NCBI GenBank assembly: GCA_900769695.1 | Contig: CAAGHO010000048.1 | Span: 1-64,000 of the forward strand | DNA: 64,000 bases | Direction of reading: 5' to 3' | From: Bacilli bacterium | GTDB lineage: Bacteria; Bacillota_I; Bacilli_A; RF39; UBA660 | In this document: one piece after another, positions 34,757 to 44,479 of the stretch | Position numbering within the stretch: position 1 is the first letter of the stretch | Layout of the letters: each line of letters opens with the position of its first letter | Notes under the pieces: model-generated | Seen by the model: only the letters and a program-made list of their open reading frames with translations | Told to the model about the DNA's origin: nothing | The model's database searches: none | Position numbers and translations under genes: made by a program

Positions 34757-36967
34757 ATGGTTCAATTATTATTTGGATTTAATAGTGATTTAGCAACTCC
34801 AGGTGTTGTGCAAAATGCCTTAAGAAGTATACTTATGACACTTGATCATGTTGTATATTGGTGTATTGGTGTTGTTTATAATGTTTTATTTAATATTTCT
34901 GAAACAACAGTTATTAGTTCTGATACGTTAAAATCCTTCTATGGTAGAGTTCAATTAATTTTAGGAGTAATAATGATTTTTAAAATATCAGTATCATTAT
35001 TACAATATGTAATTAATCCAGAAGCATTTAGTGACAAGAAAAAAGGAATTGGTCAAGTAATAACAAGAATAGTAACGATGTTAGCGATGCTTACTGCAAT
35101 TGTACCTTTAAATATTCCTTTATCAGCAGAAGATGAAACTAATAAAACATATAATTATTATTTAAATCAAAATGGTTTATTATTTGGTACAATGTTTTCA
35201 CTTCAACACAGAATCTTAAAACAAAATACAATAGCTAAACTTGTTCTTGGAAATACAGAAAATTCTTTTACAGTTACAGATAGTGATAATACAGAGTATG
35301 AAACAGATTTTAGTGAAAATTCAAATGCTGGAGAAGCAGTAGCTGCGTATGTTTTAAAAAGTTTCTTTAGAATAAATGTAAAAGATGAAATAAATAGTGA
35401 TAATATTAATAGTCAGGATAATTATTATTGTGGAACAAGTGAAAAAGTAAAAGATGCAATTAATTTTGATAAGGTTGTTGAAAGTGCAGTGTCAACAGCA
35501 GCAGGTGCTACTGCAGGTGCTGTAGTTGGTTCGATTATTCCTGGACTTGGAACTGCAGTCGGTGCTGTAACCGGTGGAGTAATTGGTTTCGTGGGAGACA
35601 AATTATTCAATTGGGCAACAGCAGATAGAGCTTCAAAGTATTATAAGATGTGGGTTAGTACAACTGATGTTTCAACACTTGCTGAAATGGTTAATGCAAA
35701 TTGTGATGATTATTATTTATTTTCTTATTTTCCAGTCGTATCTACTATATGTGGTGTTTTATTACTTTTAGTGTTTGCTGTAACATGTCTAGATGTTGCA
35801 ATAAGAGCCTTAAAACTTGCAATACTCCGTTTGATTGCTCCTATTGCTATAATAAGTTATATAGATCCAAAATCAGCAGAAAAAGGTGCTTTCAGTAACT
35901 GGGTAAAATTACTTATTTCAACATATTTAGATTTATTCTTAAGACTTGCAATAATATATTTTGTTATGTTTATAGTTATGGAAATTATACATGGTGGTTT
36001 AGAGTTGCCACTAGGTAATGGTGTTATTGGATTACTTTCTACTGTTATTATTATCATTGGATTATTCTATTTTGCTAGACAAGCTCCTAAATTTATTACC
36101 GATGCTTTAGGTATAAAGAGTCTCGGAATGGGAGTTGGTCTTTCAGGATTATTTGGTGCAGCAGGAGCATTAATGGGTGGTGCTGGTCTATCTGGAGCAG
36201 CAGCAGGATTTATGGATGCATCTAATGCATCAGCAGATGCAGCAGCACAAGGAAAACAAGCTCCACCTGCATATAGTTCTCAACGTGATAAAATTGCACA
36301 AATGCTAACTGGTGATAAAAATGCTAAAGGTGGTATTTTGGGAAATGCTACAAAAGCAATGCAAGATAGAGCTAATGCTAATTTAGCTGAACGTGTATTT
36401 GGAGTTAATAGAAATAAAGTTGCAGAGGCTAAGAATTTAAAATATGCTTTAGCAAACGAAGCATCAGCAGCTAAGAATAGATATGAAAGATTTGCAAATG
36501 GTAATATGAGCAATGTAGAAAGAGATGCTTTAATTAATGATTATGCTCGTCAAGAAGCTATGAGTCAAGATGGATGGAACGACTTGTCTGAAGCAGAGCA
36601 AAATGATAGAATTAATTCTTATGTAAATGGTTTATCAGCTCTTTCTACAGATCAACAAAATAGTCTACTTTCTAGCTATCTAGAAGATGATTGGTCAACT
36701 AAAGAAACTGCTTCTGCTAAACAAAATTCTTGGTATGAAGAAGGAGCAAAAATGCTTGAAAATATGGGTATTAATGAAACTCTTCAAGAAAAATATAGTG
36801 CTAGAGGAAGAAGAAGAGCTAGAAGAGTCTATGATCAAAATTTAGCTGCTAGAGGGGGAGATAGAAATTATAAAGTGCAAAATACATCAAGACCTTCAAC
36901 TAGTATAGATCGTGCGGCAGATATTCAACGATTAAATCAAAATAATAACAACAATAATAATCCGTAA
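34757..36967 (+). CDS. VirB6/TrbL-like channel protein
   Basis: A 736-residue membrane protein. The first ~475 residues contain about eight hydrophobic segments, including a glycine/alanine-rich pair near 240-270 (AAGATAGAVVGSIIPGLGTAVGAV) and 'YFARQAPKFITDALGIKSLGMG' at the end of the helical part. The remaining ~260 residues are a soluble, Ala/Asn/Arg-rich tail. VirB6/TrbL proteins form the inner part of the T4SS channel, and this gene order (VirB2, VirB6, VirB3, VirB4) is that of Gram-positive conjugation-type systems. AGGAGGT precedes the ATG. Confidence 0.8.
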   Translation: MVQLLFGFNSDLATPGVVQNALRSILMTLDHVVYWCIGVVYNVLFNISETTVISSDTLKSFYGRVQLILGVIMIFKISVSLLQYVINPEAFSDKKKGIGQVITRIVTMLAMLTAIVPLNIPLSAEDETNKTYNYYLNQNGLLFGTMFSLQHRILKQNTIAKLVLGNTENSFTVTDSDNTEYETDFSENSNAGEAVAAYVLKSFFRINVKDEINSDNINSQDNYYCGTSEKVKDAINFDKVVESAVSTAAGATAGAVVGSIIPGLGTAVGAVTGGVIGFVGDKLFNWATADRASKYYKMWVSTTDVSTLAEMVNANCDDYYLFSYFPVVSTICGVLLLLVFAVTCLDVAIRALKLAILRLIAPIAIISYIDPKSAEKGAFSNWVKLLISTYLDLFLRLAIIYFVMFIVMEIIHGGLELPLGNGVIGLLSTVIIIIGLFYFARQAPKFITDALGIKSLGMGVGLSGLFGAAGALMGGAGLSGAAAGFMDASNASADAAAQGKQAPPAYSSQRDKIAQMLTGDKNAKGGILGNATKAMQDRANANLAERVFGVNRNKVAEAKNLKYALANEASAAKNRYERFANGNMSNVERDALINDYARQEAMSQDGWNDLSEAEQNDRINSYVNGLSALSTDQQNSLLSSYLEDDWSTKETASAKQNSWYEEGAKMLENMGINETLQEKYSARGRRRARRVYDQNLAARGGDRNYKVQNTSRPSTSIDRAADIQRLNQNNNNNNNP

Positions 36968-37008
36968 TTTATATTTTGTTTTTATGATAAAAAGGAGTGT
37001 GATATATA

Positions 37009-37332
37009 GTGAATAATACATATTTAATTCCAGCTAATACGAAGAGCGGAAAGTTAATTTTGGGAATGTTTAAACCATTTGACTTAATATTGTTTGGAAG
37101 TGGGATAGCCATGACATTATTGTTATTAGTTATTCTACCAATGGAATCATTGATAGTTACAGTAATTGTTATACTTCCAGCATTGATTACAGGTTTTTTG
37201 GTTATTCCTGTTCCAAATTACCATAATATGTTAAATGTCATTGGTGAGTTAGTTGAATTTATAACAACTCAAAGAAATTATGAATGGAAAGGTTGGTGTG
37301 TAGGATATGAAAAAGGCAAGCGAAAAAAGTAG
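37009..37332 (+). CDS. VirB3/PrgI-like protein
   Basis: A 107-residue protein starting with GTG after GGAGTG. Two adjacent membrane helices occupy residues ~25-70, after a short N-terminus with 'KLILGMFKPFDLILFGSGIAM', and a basic tail ends EKGKRKK. Size, topology and its place before the VirB4 genes match VirB3/PrgI of Gram-positive T4SS. The end overlaps the next gene by 26 bases. Confidence 0.75.
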   Translation: MNNTYLIPANTKSGKLILGMFKPFDLILFGSGIAMTLLLLVILPMESLIVTVIVILPALITGFLVIPVPNYHNMLNVIGELVEFITTQRNYEWKGWCVGYEKGKRKK

Positions 37333-37858
37333 ATCAACTGAGGATTGGCTTCCAGTGAGGAGTATTCAAAATAACTGCATTGTAACTTATGGAAATAATA
37401 AAGTCAGCGGAGTAAAAATAACTCCAAGGAATATATTTATTCTTGATCAAAGTTCTCAAGATAATGTATTAATTAGCTTGAAAAACTTTTATAATATGAT
37501 AGATTTTGAATTTTGGTTAGTTGTGGCAGATAGGCCAGTAGATATATCTGTTTATATGTCTCAACTTCAATTATTACTTAATAATACTCAAAGTGCAGCT
37601 ATTAGAAAGTTAATTCTTCAAGATTTAGATAAAGGTAATACATTTATTAACAATAATATTGTTGATACAGAATATTACATTTTATTTAAAGAAAAAGATG
37701 ATAATATGCTTGAGAAGAAAATTAGATTATTAATTAATGGTTTGGCAACTTGTGGATTAAATGCTTCTCAAGTTACTAATGATGATTTAAGAATTGTTTT
37801 AGATAATTTCTTAAATGGGGGTCAAACAACAGAATTTGGAACGGTGATGCCAGTATGA
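37307..37858 (+). CDS. VirB4 N-terminal-like protein (split VirB4, first part)
   Basis: A 183-residue soluble protein beginning 'MKKASEKSRSTEDWLPVRSIQNNCIVTYGNNKVSGVKITPRNI'. The text 'TEDWLPVRSI.N..I......VSGVKI.P.NI' is what usually begins the N-terminal domain of TraE/VirB4 ATPases in Gram-positive conjugation systems. The next gene begins with the remaining part, overlapping by four bases (ATGA). I read this as a VirB4 encoded by two translationally coupled genes instead of one. There is no sign of a recent frameshift: the second gene has its own start. Confidence 0.7.
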   Translation: MKKASEKSRSTEDWLPVRSIQNNCIVTYGNNKVSGVKITPRNIFILDQSSQDNVLISLKNFYNMIDFEFWLVVADRPVDISVYMSQLQLLLNNTQSAAIRKLILQDLDKGNTFINNNIVDTEYYILFKEKDDNMLEKKIRLLINGLATCGLNASQVTNDDLRIVLDNFLNGGQTTEFGTVMPV

Positions 37859-39645
37859 GTATAAGTATAAGAGGAGAATTAGCTCCTAAAGGTTTAAGCT
37901 TTAATGCTAGTGATTTTTTCATAAGTGATAAGTATGCAACTATTTTGACAGTGATTGGATTTCCAAGATATATTCAACCAGGTTATTTAGCGACTTTAAC
38001 TAGTATGTCAGGAATTAAAATTGTAATTAAACATATTCCAGTACCTTTTTCAACAATGTCTAAAATGCTTAACAAACAAGTTGCTGACTTAAAAGAAAAG
38101 TATCAAAGAGAACGTGATCAAGTAATGCGTGAAAAAATAAGACAAGATGCTGAAAGTTTGGAATATTATACATCTATGCTTGCGGCATCTCAGGCTCGAA
38201 TTTTTGATTTTCAAATGCACATTATGATTACAGCTGATACTAAAGAAAGTTTGGAACTAAAGAAAGTTAATGTTAAGAATTACTTGGATGCTATGGAATT
38301 AAAAGCAATTTCATTACGTTTTGAACAAGAAAAAGTATTAAAATCTATCTTACCAATTTTCCCACCTCAAGAAATAGAGGATAGAATTGGTACTCCGATT
38401 CCATCTATTACTTTATCAGCTATGTATCCATTTATTTTTGATAGTATAAAAGATCCAGGACTTTCAACTTTACTTGGTGTTGATTTTTCTGGAGGAGTAA
38501 TTTTATTTAATCAATTTTTATATAAAATAAGAAAAGAAAATAATAGAAATAATGCTAATATGATTATACTTGGTACTTCTGGTTCAGGAAAATCAACAGC
38601 AGCTAAATTAATGCTTAGAACACATATAAGAAACGGCTGTCAAATAGTTGCGATAGACCCTGAAAATGAATATTCAGAAATTACTAAAGCATTTGGTGGA
38701 GATCAAGTTGATATCGGTAAAGGTGGAGAATTTGGTCTTATAAATCCATTAGAGGTCGTAATTGATGCTGACGAGGAAGAAATTAAGCAAGGACTTGGTT
38801 ATACTATTCTTACTCGTACTTTACAATTTCTAAAAGCTTTTATGAAATATTATGATCCTTCAATTCAAGAAGATGTATTAACTATGTTTAGTGAAGTTGT
38901 TCAAGATACTTATAAAAGATTTGGAATTGATTTTAATACGGATTTCTCAGGATTTACATCAAAAGATTATCCAACATTTAGCGATGTATATGCAACTATT
39001 AAAGGACGTTTAATGTCAATGACAGAACAAACTCAAGAACGCGATATTATGGAACGTCTTGAATTAAAGGTAAGACCTATCGTAAAGGAATTAAAGTTTT
39101 ACTTTGATGGTCATACTACAATAAATAGTGATAGTGACTTTATGGTCTTTAACATTAAGGAATTAATGAATAGCGATTCTAATGTTAAAAACGCTTTATT
39201 CTTTAATGTTTTAAAATATGCTTGGGGACTTTGTTTAGACACAAGTGTAGATACCGTGTTAATGATTGATGAAGCCCATGTTTTATTAGGAGATCATAAC
39301 AGTTTAGGAGCTGACTTTTTAGCGCAAGTTCAACGTCGTGCTAGAAAATATAACACAGGTACAATTATTATTACACAACAACCAAGTGACTTTTCTGCTC
39401 CTGATGTTATTACTCAAGGTAAAGCAATATTTGATAATGCTTCATATTACTTAGTTATGGGACTAAAAAAACAAGCAGTTGAAGATTTAAGTTTATTAAT
39501 TGACTTAAATGAAGGAGAAAAAGAAAGTATAAAAAGATATTCTCAAGGAGAAGCGCTATTTGTATGTGGAAATAGAAGAATGAGAATTAATGTAGCAGTT
39601 ACTAAAAATGAACTAGATTCATTTGGTAGCGGTGGTGGATTCTAA
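37855..39645 (+). CDS. VirB4/TraE-like T4SS ATPase (second part)
   Basis: A 596-residue AAA-type ATPase. Walker A LGTSGSGKSTAAK is near residues 238-250, Walker B TVLMIDEAHVLL near 470, and 'IIITQQPSDFSAPDV' is the usual sensor-side motif. Before it is a helical segment with KQVADLKEKYQRERDQVM. VirB4 is the most conserved T4SS component and powers assembly and substrate transfer. It lacks the far N-terminal part, which is supplied by the upstream gene. Confidence 0.93.
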   Translation: MSISIRGELAPKGLSFNASDFFISDKYATILTVIGFPRYIQPGYLATLTSMSGIKIVIKHIPVPFSTMSKMLNKQVADLKEKYQRERDQVMREKIRQDAESLEYYTSMLAASQARIFDFQMHIMITADTKESLELKKVNVKNYLDAMELKAISLRFEQEKVLKSILPIFPPQEIEDRIGTPIPSITLSAMYPFIFDSIKDPGLSTLLGVDFSGGVILFNQFLYKIRKENNRNNANMIILGTSGSGKSTAAKLMLRTHIRNGCQIVAIDPENEYSEITKAFGGDQVDIGKGGEFGLINPLEVVIDADEEEIKQGLGYTILTRTLQFLKAFMKYYDPSIQEDVLTMFSEVVQDTYKRFGIDFNTDFSGFTSKDYPTFSDVYATIKGRLMSMTEQTQERDIMERLELKVRPIVKELKFYFDGHTTINSDSDFMVFNIKELMNSDSNVKNALFFNVLKYAWGLCLDTSVDTVLMIDEAHVLLGDHNSLGADFLAQVQRRARKYNTGTIIITQQPSDFSAPDVITQGKAIFDNASYYLVMGLKKQAVEDLSLLIDLNEGEKESIKRYSQGEALFVCGNRRMRINVAVTKNELDSFGSGGGF

Positions 39646-39671
39646 TTAGATTCTAGAAGTAGGTGAGGTTC

Positions 39672-41522
39672 ATGCCAAAAGAAAATAAGTATCAAGCAAA
39701 TCGTAATCATATAGGTGAAAATAATAAATCTGATGTTCCTAATACAAAAACAGAGAAACTGGCAGACAATAATGGGTCTGCCGATTATTTTACTGGAGGC
39801 AAAGGAGAAGAATCTCTTGCTCAAAAAATTGCTAATGCTAAATTAGGTGATAAGGCTTTAGGAGCATTAGGAAATGCATTAAAAAATACACCAAAACTTA
39901 ATCGTGCTGCTGAAAGGTTAAATGATTTTGATAAAGATCGCAGTGGATTGTCACCTAAAGAGGTTGAAGCAGCTAAGAAAAGAAATTGGGCAACATATGA
40001 TTTAAATGATAATAAAGATGGTAATCCATCATCTACCTCAGAAACTAATAATAATGATAAAGGTAATAAAGTTTTAAATGTTTTTGGGAAAAAATCAAAA
40101 AAAACAAAAAATAAATTAGGTGATTGGAGTCATGTTACAGATGAAGATGATTCTAATGGTGATGATTCCTCTTCATCATCTGATTTTTCTTTAAAAGCCA
40201 ATATTGATTTATCTAAATTTTTTACATTAAAAACTAAGATTTGTATAGGTATTATTATTTTCTTAATTTTTATTATTTTTTCTTATATAATAATGATTCT
40301 TGATGAGGCTGATAAAGAAGATAAAGATATTTCTTCTACTACTGGAAATGGATCTTGTATGTATTCGATTAAAGGATTTACAGATGGATCTAGAGTGATT
40401 CAAAGAGAAGTAAGTATTAATAATCTTAAAGTAAAATTAATGGAATGTGATGGTTCTAAACCAGTTTCTGGAGAAGAACTTGTTGATTTTGAAAAATATA
40501 TATTAGGTGTAACTTATCAAGAAAACGGTAGTGGTTCAGATGAGGGTGTAAAAACAGAAGCTGTCGCAGCTAGAAGTTTTGCTTTATCAAGACCAGCTAT
40601 GATGGGTAATTCTGGTGGAACTAAACTGTATGAAGAAGATGGGCAATGGATTTTGCAACTTCGTGCTTGTACTAACGATCAAGCATATTGTGATCCTGAT
40701 AAAGGTTGTTGGAGTAATACCGCTGGTGGTGAATCTGGAGGAACTATTCATAGTGGACAAGATACAACAAAGGCCTGGTCAAGAGGACCTGTAGCAGCAG
40801 ATTCAAAATTAAGAACACTAGTTGCTGAAACTAAGGGTCAAGTTCTTGTTGATTCTTCTGGATATATTTTAAGTACAGGTTATAGAAGTACTGATCAAAG
40901 ACAATGGAATTCAAGTGCCTTTGACTACAAGCAAATCCTACTTCAACATTATAGCAGTCAAGGTGCGGCAGATATTCTTCAAATGTCATGTACTACATCA
41001 AGTCAAGGATCAACTACTGGTGAATTCACTAATTGGAAGCAATATGATCCAGCTTGGGCAACAGTTAATATTGGAAATAGTGGTAAAACAATTAAAAACA
41101 TAGGATGTACAGTCACATCAATATCTATGCTTATAGCAAAATCTGGAGTACCTACTAATATAGAAAACTTTAATCCTGGTACTTTTGTTCAAGCTTTAAA
41201 TAATAATAATGGATTTACATCTGGTGGTGCTCTTTATTGGTCTACTGTATCAAAAATTATACCTAATTTTGAATATCAAGGACAAAAATATGTCGCAGGA
41301 AAATCTAAAGCAGAAAAATTACAACAATTAAACGAATTATTAAATAACGGTTATTTTGTTACTGCAGAAGTTAAAGGAAATACTGGACAACACTGGGTTG
41401 CAGTGGATAATATATCTGGAGAAAATATAAATATGTTTGATCCAGCTAGTACATCAACGGATATGTGGTCTCAATACAGTTGGACTAATACTTCTACATA
41501 TGCATACTTTAAGGTAATTTAA
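39672..41522 (+). CDS. T4SS-associated cell-wall enzyme: SpoIID domain plus C39-like peptidase domain
   Basis: Start at ATG 39672, six bases after AGGTG; a GTG at 39663 lies within that site. The 616-residue product has a cytoplasmic, charged N-terminus (~175 residues), one membrane helix (ICIGIIIFLIFIIFSYIIMIL), a SpoIID-type domain (FEKYILGVTYQEN...TEAVAARSFALS) and a C-terminal C39-like fold with Cys in NIGCTVTSISMLIA, His in NTGQHWVAV and FDPAST. SpoIID proteins are lytic transglycosylases acting on peptidoglycan; the second domain would be a peptidase or amidase. It would open the wall for the secretion channel, as VirB1-like proteins do in other T4SS. Confidence 0.85.
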   Translation: MPKENKYQANRNHIGENNKSDVPNTKTEKLADNNGSADYFTGGKGEESLAQKIANAKLGDKALGALGNALKNTPKLNRAAERLNDFDKDRSGLSPKEVEAAKKRNWATYDLNDNKDGNPSSTSETNNNDKGNKVLNVFGKKSKKTKNKLGDWSHVTDEDDSNGDDSSSSSDFSLKANIDLSKFFTLKTKICIGIIIFLIFIIFSYIIMILDEADKEDKDISSTTGNGSCMYSIKGFTDGSRVIQREVSINNLKVKLMECDGSKPVSGEELVDFEKYILGVTYQENGSGSDEGVKTEAVAARSFALSRPAMMGNSGGTKLYEEDGQWILQLRACTNDQAYCDPDKGCWSNTAGGESGGTIHSGQDTTKAWSRGPVAADSKLRTLVAETKGQVLVDSSGYILSTGYRSTDQRQWNSSAFDYKQILLQHYSSQGAADILQMSCTTSSQGSTTGEFTNWKQYDPAWATVNIGNSGKTIKNIGCTVTSISMLIAKSGVPTNIENFNPGTFVQALNNNNGFTSGGALYWSTVSKIIPNFEYQGQKYVAGKSKAEKLQQLNELLNNGYFVTAEVKGNTGQHWVAVDNISGENINMFDPASTSTDMWSQYSWTNTSTYAYFKVI

Positions 41523-41533
41523 GAGGTGAAAAT

Positions 41534-42292
41534 ATGAAAAATAGAAGATATATGTATGTGATTTTAGGATTAATATTTTCACTTCTTCTTTTTTACATAC
41601 TTTATGGTAGAAATATAAAAAAGAATTATGATGATTATGAAGCTCTAATTTTACCTAATGATATTTCATTTGTAAAATCTAAAAATAAGTGGACAAAAGT
41701 TATTGATAATAAACTTTTCAATTGGAAAGAGTATTATATATATACTAATAATGAATACTATGGTAGAAAGAATTTATACTATAATGAAAAGTGGTATATA
41801 TTTGAAAAAGATAAAACGCCTTTAATGTATAATGGAGAAATCTTAGCATTTAATAAGAATCATAAGGTTCTAGAATTTAATACGGTTGATATTAACTTTG
41901 ATGAATATATAAATAAAGTATTAGAAGATAACAAAATAGATAGAAATACCGCTATGACTAGCTATTATATTAATTTAGATTTAGATGGTGATAACGATTT
42001 AGAAAAAATTTATGTTGTTACAAATAGGTTTGAAACAGAAAATATTTCTAATAAATTCTTTAGTTATGTGTTTTTTGTAAAAAACAATAACATTACTTAT
42101 ATTTATAATGAAAGCAGTATAGATGCTGATTCATATAGTGGCTGCAAACCATATATTAGTAATATTTTTGATATTGATGATGATAAAAAATATGAAATTG
42201 CGATGGCTTGTTCGCAATATAGTGATGGACAAGTTAATTATAAAATATATAAATATGATAAAGGTAAATTTAATTTGCTTGTATCTAATTAA
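41534..42292 (+). CDS. Membrane-anchored extracytoplasmic protein, unknown
   Basis: A 252-residue protein with one N-terminal helix (YVILGLIFSLLLFYILYG) and an outer domain. The motif YYINLDLDGDNDLEKIYVVT followed later by DIDDDKKYEIAMACSQ resembles FG-GAP/VCBS-like calcium-binding loops that report a beta-propeller-like fold. AAGAGGTG precedes the ATG and the gene is 11 bases after the SpoIID-C39 gene. No known T4SS component is recognised, but position and topology suggest an accessory of the channel. Confidence 0.55.
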   Translation: MKNRRYMYVILGLIFSLLLFYILYGRNIKKNYDDYEALILPNDISFVKSKNKWTKVIDNKLFNWKEYYIYTNNEYYGRKNLYYNEKWYIFEKDKTPLMYNGEILAFNKNHKVLEFNTVDINFDEYINKVLEDNKIDRNTAMTSYYINLDLDGDNDLEKIYVVTNRFETENISNKFFSYVFFVKNNNITYIYNESSIDADSYSGCKPYISNIFDIDDDKKYEIAMACSQYSDGQVNYKIYKYDKGKFNLLVSN

Positions 42293-42334
42293 CATTTAAT
42301 ATATAATATATGTTGAGAGAAAGAAGTGATCTTT

Positions 42335-44461
42335 ATGAAGTTAAAAATAAGGGTAGATTCCGAAGATTTGTTGATATTTGGAATCTTTGCAATATTTTTA
42401 CTGTTTGTAGTAGCTATAGCAGTTGCAAATTTATCTTCTTTAGCAACTGACGGTTTTTTTTCAGGAATTAATCCTTTACCTGCATTTAGTAAAGATAATA
42501 TTGCAACTACTATAGTGTTTTACTTGTTGTGTTTATTCGCACTAATTGTCAGTGTTAGCTCAAAAATATTTGAGTTTGATAAGGGTGTTGGTATAACAAC
42601 AAATAAAAAAGATAAAGGCTATAGTAGATGGGCTAAAGAAAAAGAGATGAAAGAAGAACTTTCTTTGATAACTCCATTACAAGAAAAATCAAAAGTTGCC
42701 GGTGTTCCTTTAATATTAAAAGAACAAGAAGCTTGGATAGATGATAGTGAGTATCATACCTTAGTTATTGGTGCTACTGGTTCTGGTAAAACTCAAACAG
42801 TAATTAAACCTACTGTTAAGTTTTTAGCAAAAGCAGGAGAAAGTATGATTATAACAGATCCTAAGGGTGAAATTTATGAAAGTACTGCTGAAATGCTTCG
42901 TAGTAAGGGTTACCAAATATTACTATTAAACTTTCGTGATCCTCAAAATGGTAATTCTTGGAATCCGATGTCTTTACCATATGAAATATATAAATCTGGA
43001 AAGCAAGATAAAGCAATAGAATTACTTGATGATTTAGCACTAAATATTCTTTATGATGAATCAAATGCAAATGCTGATCCATTCTGGGAAAAAACTTCAG
43101 CTGACTATTTTTCAGGCCTTGCCTTAGGTTTATTTGAAGATGCTAAAGAAGAAGAAATTAATATTAATAGTATTAACTTAATGAGTACTGTTGGAGAAGA
43201 TAAATTTGGTGGATCAACATATATTAAAGAATACTTTGGAGCAAAAGATCCAGCATCAGCTGCATCGATTAATGCTTTTGGTACCATAACTGCTCCTAGT
43301 GAAACTAAGGGCTCAATTTTATCAGTGTTTAAACAGAAAGTAAAACTTTTTGCGTCACGTGAAAATTTAAGTGAGATGTTATCTCATAGTGATATAGATT
43401 TAGCCTCAATTGGTAAAAAGAAAACAGCAGTATTTATTGTTATTCAAGATGAAAAGAAGACATATCACTCACTTGTTACAATTTTATTAAAACAAATATA
43501 TGAAACTTTAATAGATGTTGCCCAAAAAAATGGTGGTAAACTTCCAATTAGAACTAACTTCTTATTGGATGAGTTTGCTAATATGCCACCACTTAAGGAT
43601 GTTACAACAATGATTACAGCAGCACGTTCTCGACAAATCAGATTTACAATGATTATTCAAAACTTCGCTCAGTTAAATAAAGTTTATGGAAAAGAAGATG
43701 CTGAAACCATTAAAGGTAACTGTGGTAATATCATTTACTTAATAAGTACAGAGCTTGCAGCACTAGAAGAAATTTCTAAAATGTGTGGTGAGGTAAAAAG
43801 TAAAAAAGATGATAAGACAGCTTCAACACCACTTGTTACGATATCAGATTTACAACGTATGAAGCAATTTGAGACAATTATTTTACGTATGAGAAAACAA
43901 CCATTTAAAACAAAAATGACACCAGATTTTAAAATAGACTGGGGAGAAAAATATTCGAAAGCAAAATATCCAACTCGTGCAAAAAGAGAAGTTCATACTT
44001 TTGATATTAAAGAATTTGTAAAATCAGAAAAAAAGAAAAAATTATTAGAAATGATGAATGCTGCTGATACTGATGCAGATATGCAAAATCTATCAAATTC
44101 ACCATTTGCAGCAGGGCCACTTTTTGGTGATATTCCAAAAATGCCACCTGTTATGAATAATCCTTTTCAAGATATTAAAAACACACCTAAGACTGCTTCA
44201 GAGCCATCAGATTTTAATGTAGATGAGCTTGTTAAAAAGATAGATGCTAAAATAGCAGAATTAGAAGAAGAAGAAAGAAGAAATAAAAAGGAACAAGAAG
44301 AAAAGAAAAAATCAGATAACCTAGAAGTAATTGGTGATAAAGAATCTGAAACTCTTCATAGTAATATAGAAGTTGATAAAAATAAACCTACTTCAAGTCT
44401 TAATTTGGATGATGATGACGATGATAGTGATGAATTCTTTGATGATTTTTTTGATAATTAG
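42335..44461 (+). CDS. VirD4/TraG-like coupling ATPase
   Basis: Start at ATG 42335 is preferred; a GTG at 42326 is also possible and neither has a strong ribosome site. The ~708-residue protein has two N-terminal helices, Walker A VIGATGSGKTQT near residue 144, Walker B NFLLDEFANMPP near 408 and ARSRQIRFTMIIQNFAQL after it. The C-terminal ~170 residues are charged and end in a run of Asp/Phe. Coupling proteins select substrates and hand them to the T4SS channel. The acidic tail may be involved in substrate or partner binding. No relaxase gene is seen nearby. Confidence 0.92.
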   Translation: MKLKIRVDSEDLLIFGIFAIFLLFVVAIAVANLSSLATDGFFSGINPLPAFSKDNIATTIVFYLLCLFALIVSVSSKIFEFDKGVGITTNKKDKGYSRWAKEKEMKEELSLITPLQEKSKVAGVPLILKEQEAWIDDSEYHTLVIGATGSGKTQTVIKPTVKFLAKAGESMIITDPKGEIYESTAEMLRSKGYQILLLNFRDPQNGNSWNPMSLPYEIYKSGKQDKAIELLDDLALNILYDESNANADPFWEKTSADYFSGLALGLFEDAKEEEININSINLMSTVGEDKFGGSTYIKEYFGAKDPASAASINAFGTITAPSETKGSILSVFKQKVKLFASRENLSEMLSHSDIDLASIGKKKTAVFIVIQDEKKTYHSLVTILLKQIYETLIDVAQKNGGKLPIRTNFLLDEFANMPPLKDVTTMITAARSRQIRFTMIIQNFAQLNKVYGKEDAETIKGNCGNIIYLISTELAALEEISKMCGEVKSKKDDKTASTPLVTISDLQRMKQFETIILRMRKQPFKTKMTPDFKIDWGEKYSKAKYPTRAKREVHTFDIKEFVKSEKKKKLLEMMNAADTDADMQNLSNSPFAAGPLFGDIPKMPPVMNNPFQDIKNTPKTASEPSDFNVDELVKKIDAKIAELEEEERRNKKEQEEKKKSDNLEVIGDKESETLHSNIEVDKNKPTSSLNLDDDDDDSDEFFDDFFDN

Positions 44462-44479
44462 AAGAAATGAGGAATAGTT

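Noticed and set aside
35425..35610. Minus-strand and other-frame reading frames inside large genes (for example within the VirB6-like gene)
   Set aside because: They lie inside well-supported genes, lack ribosome sites and have no recognisable domain.
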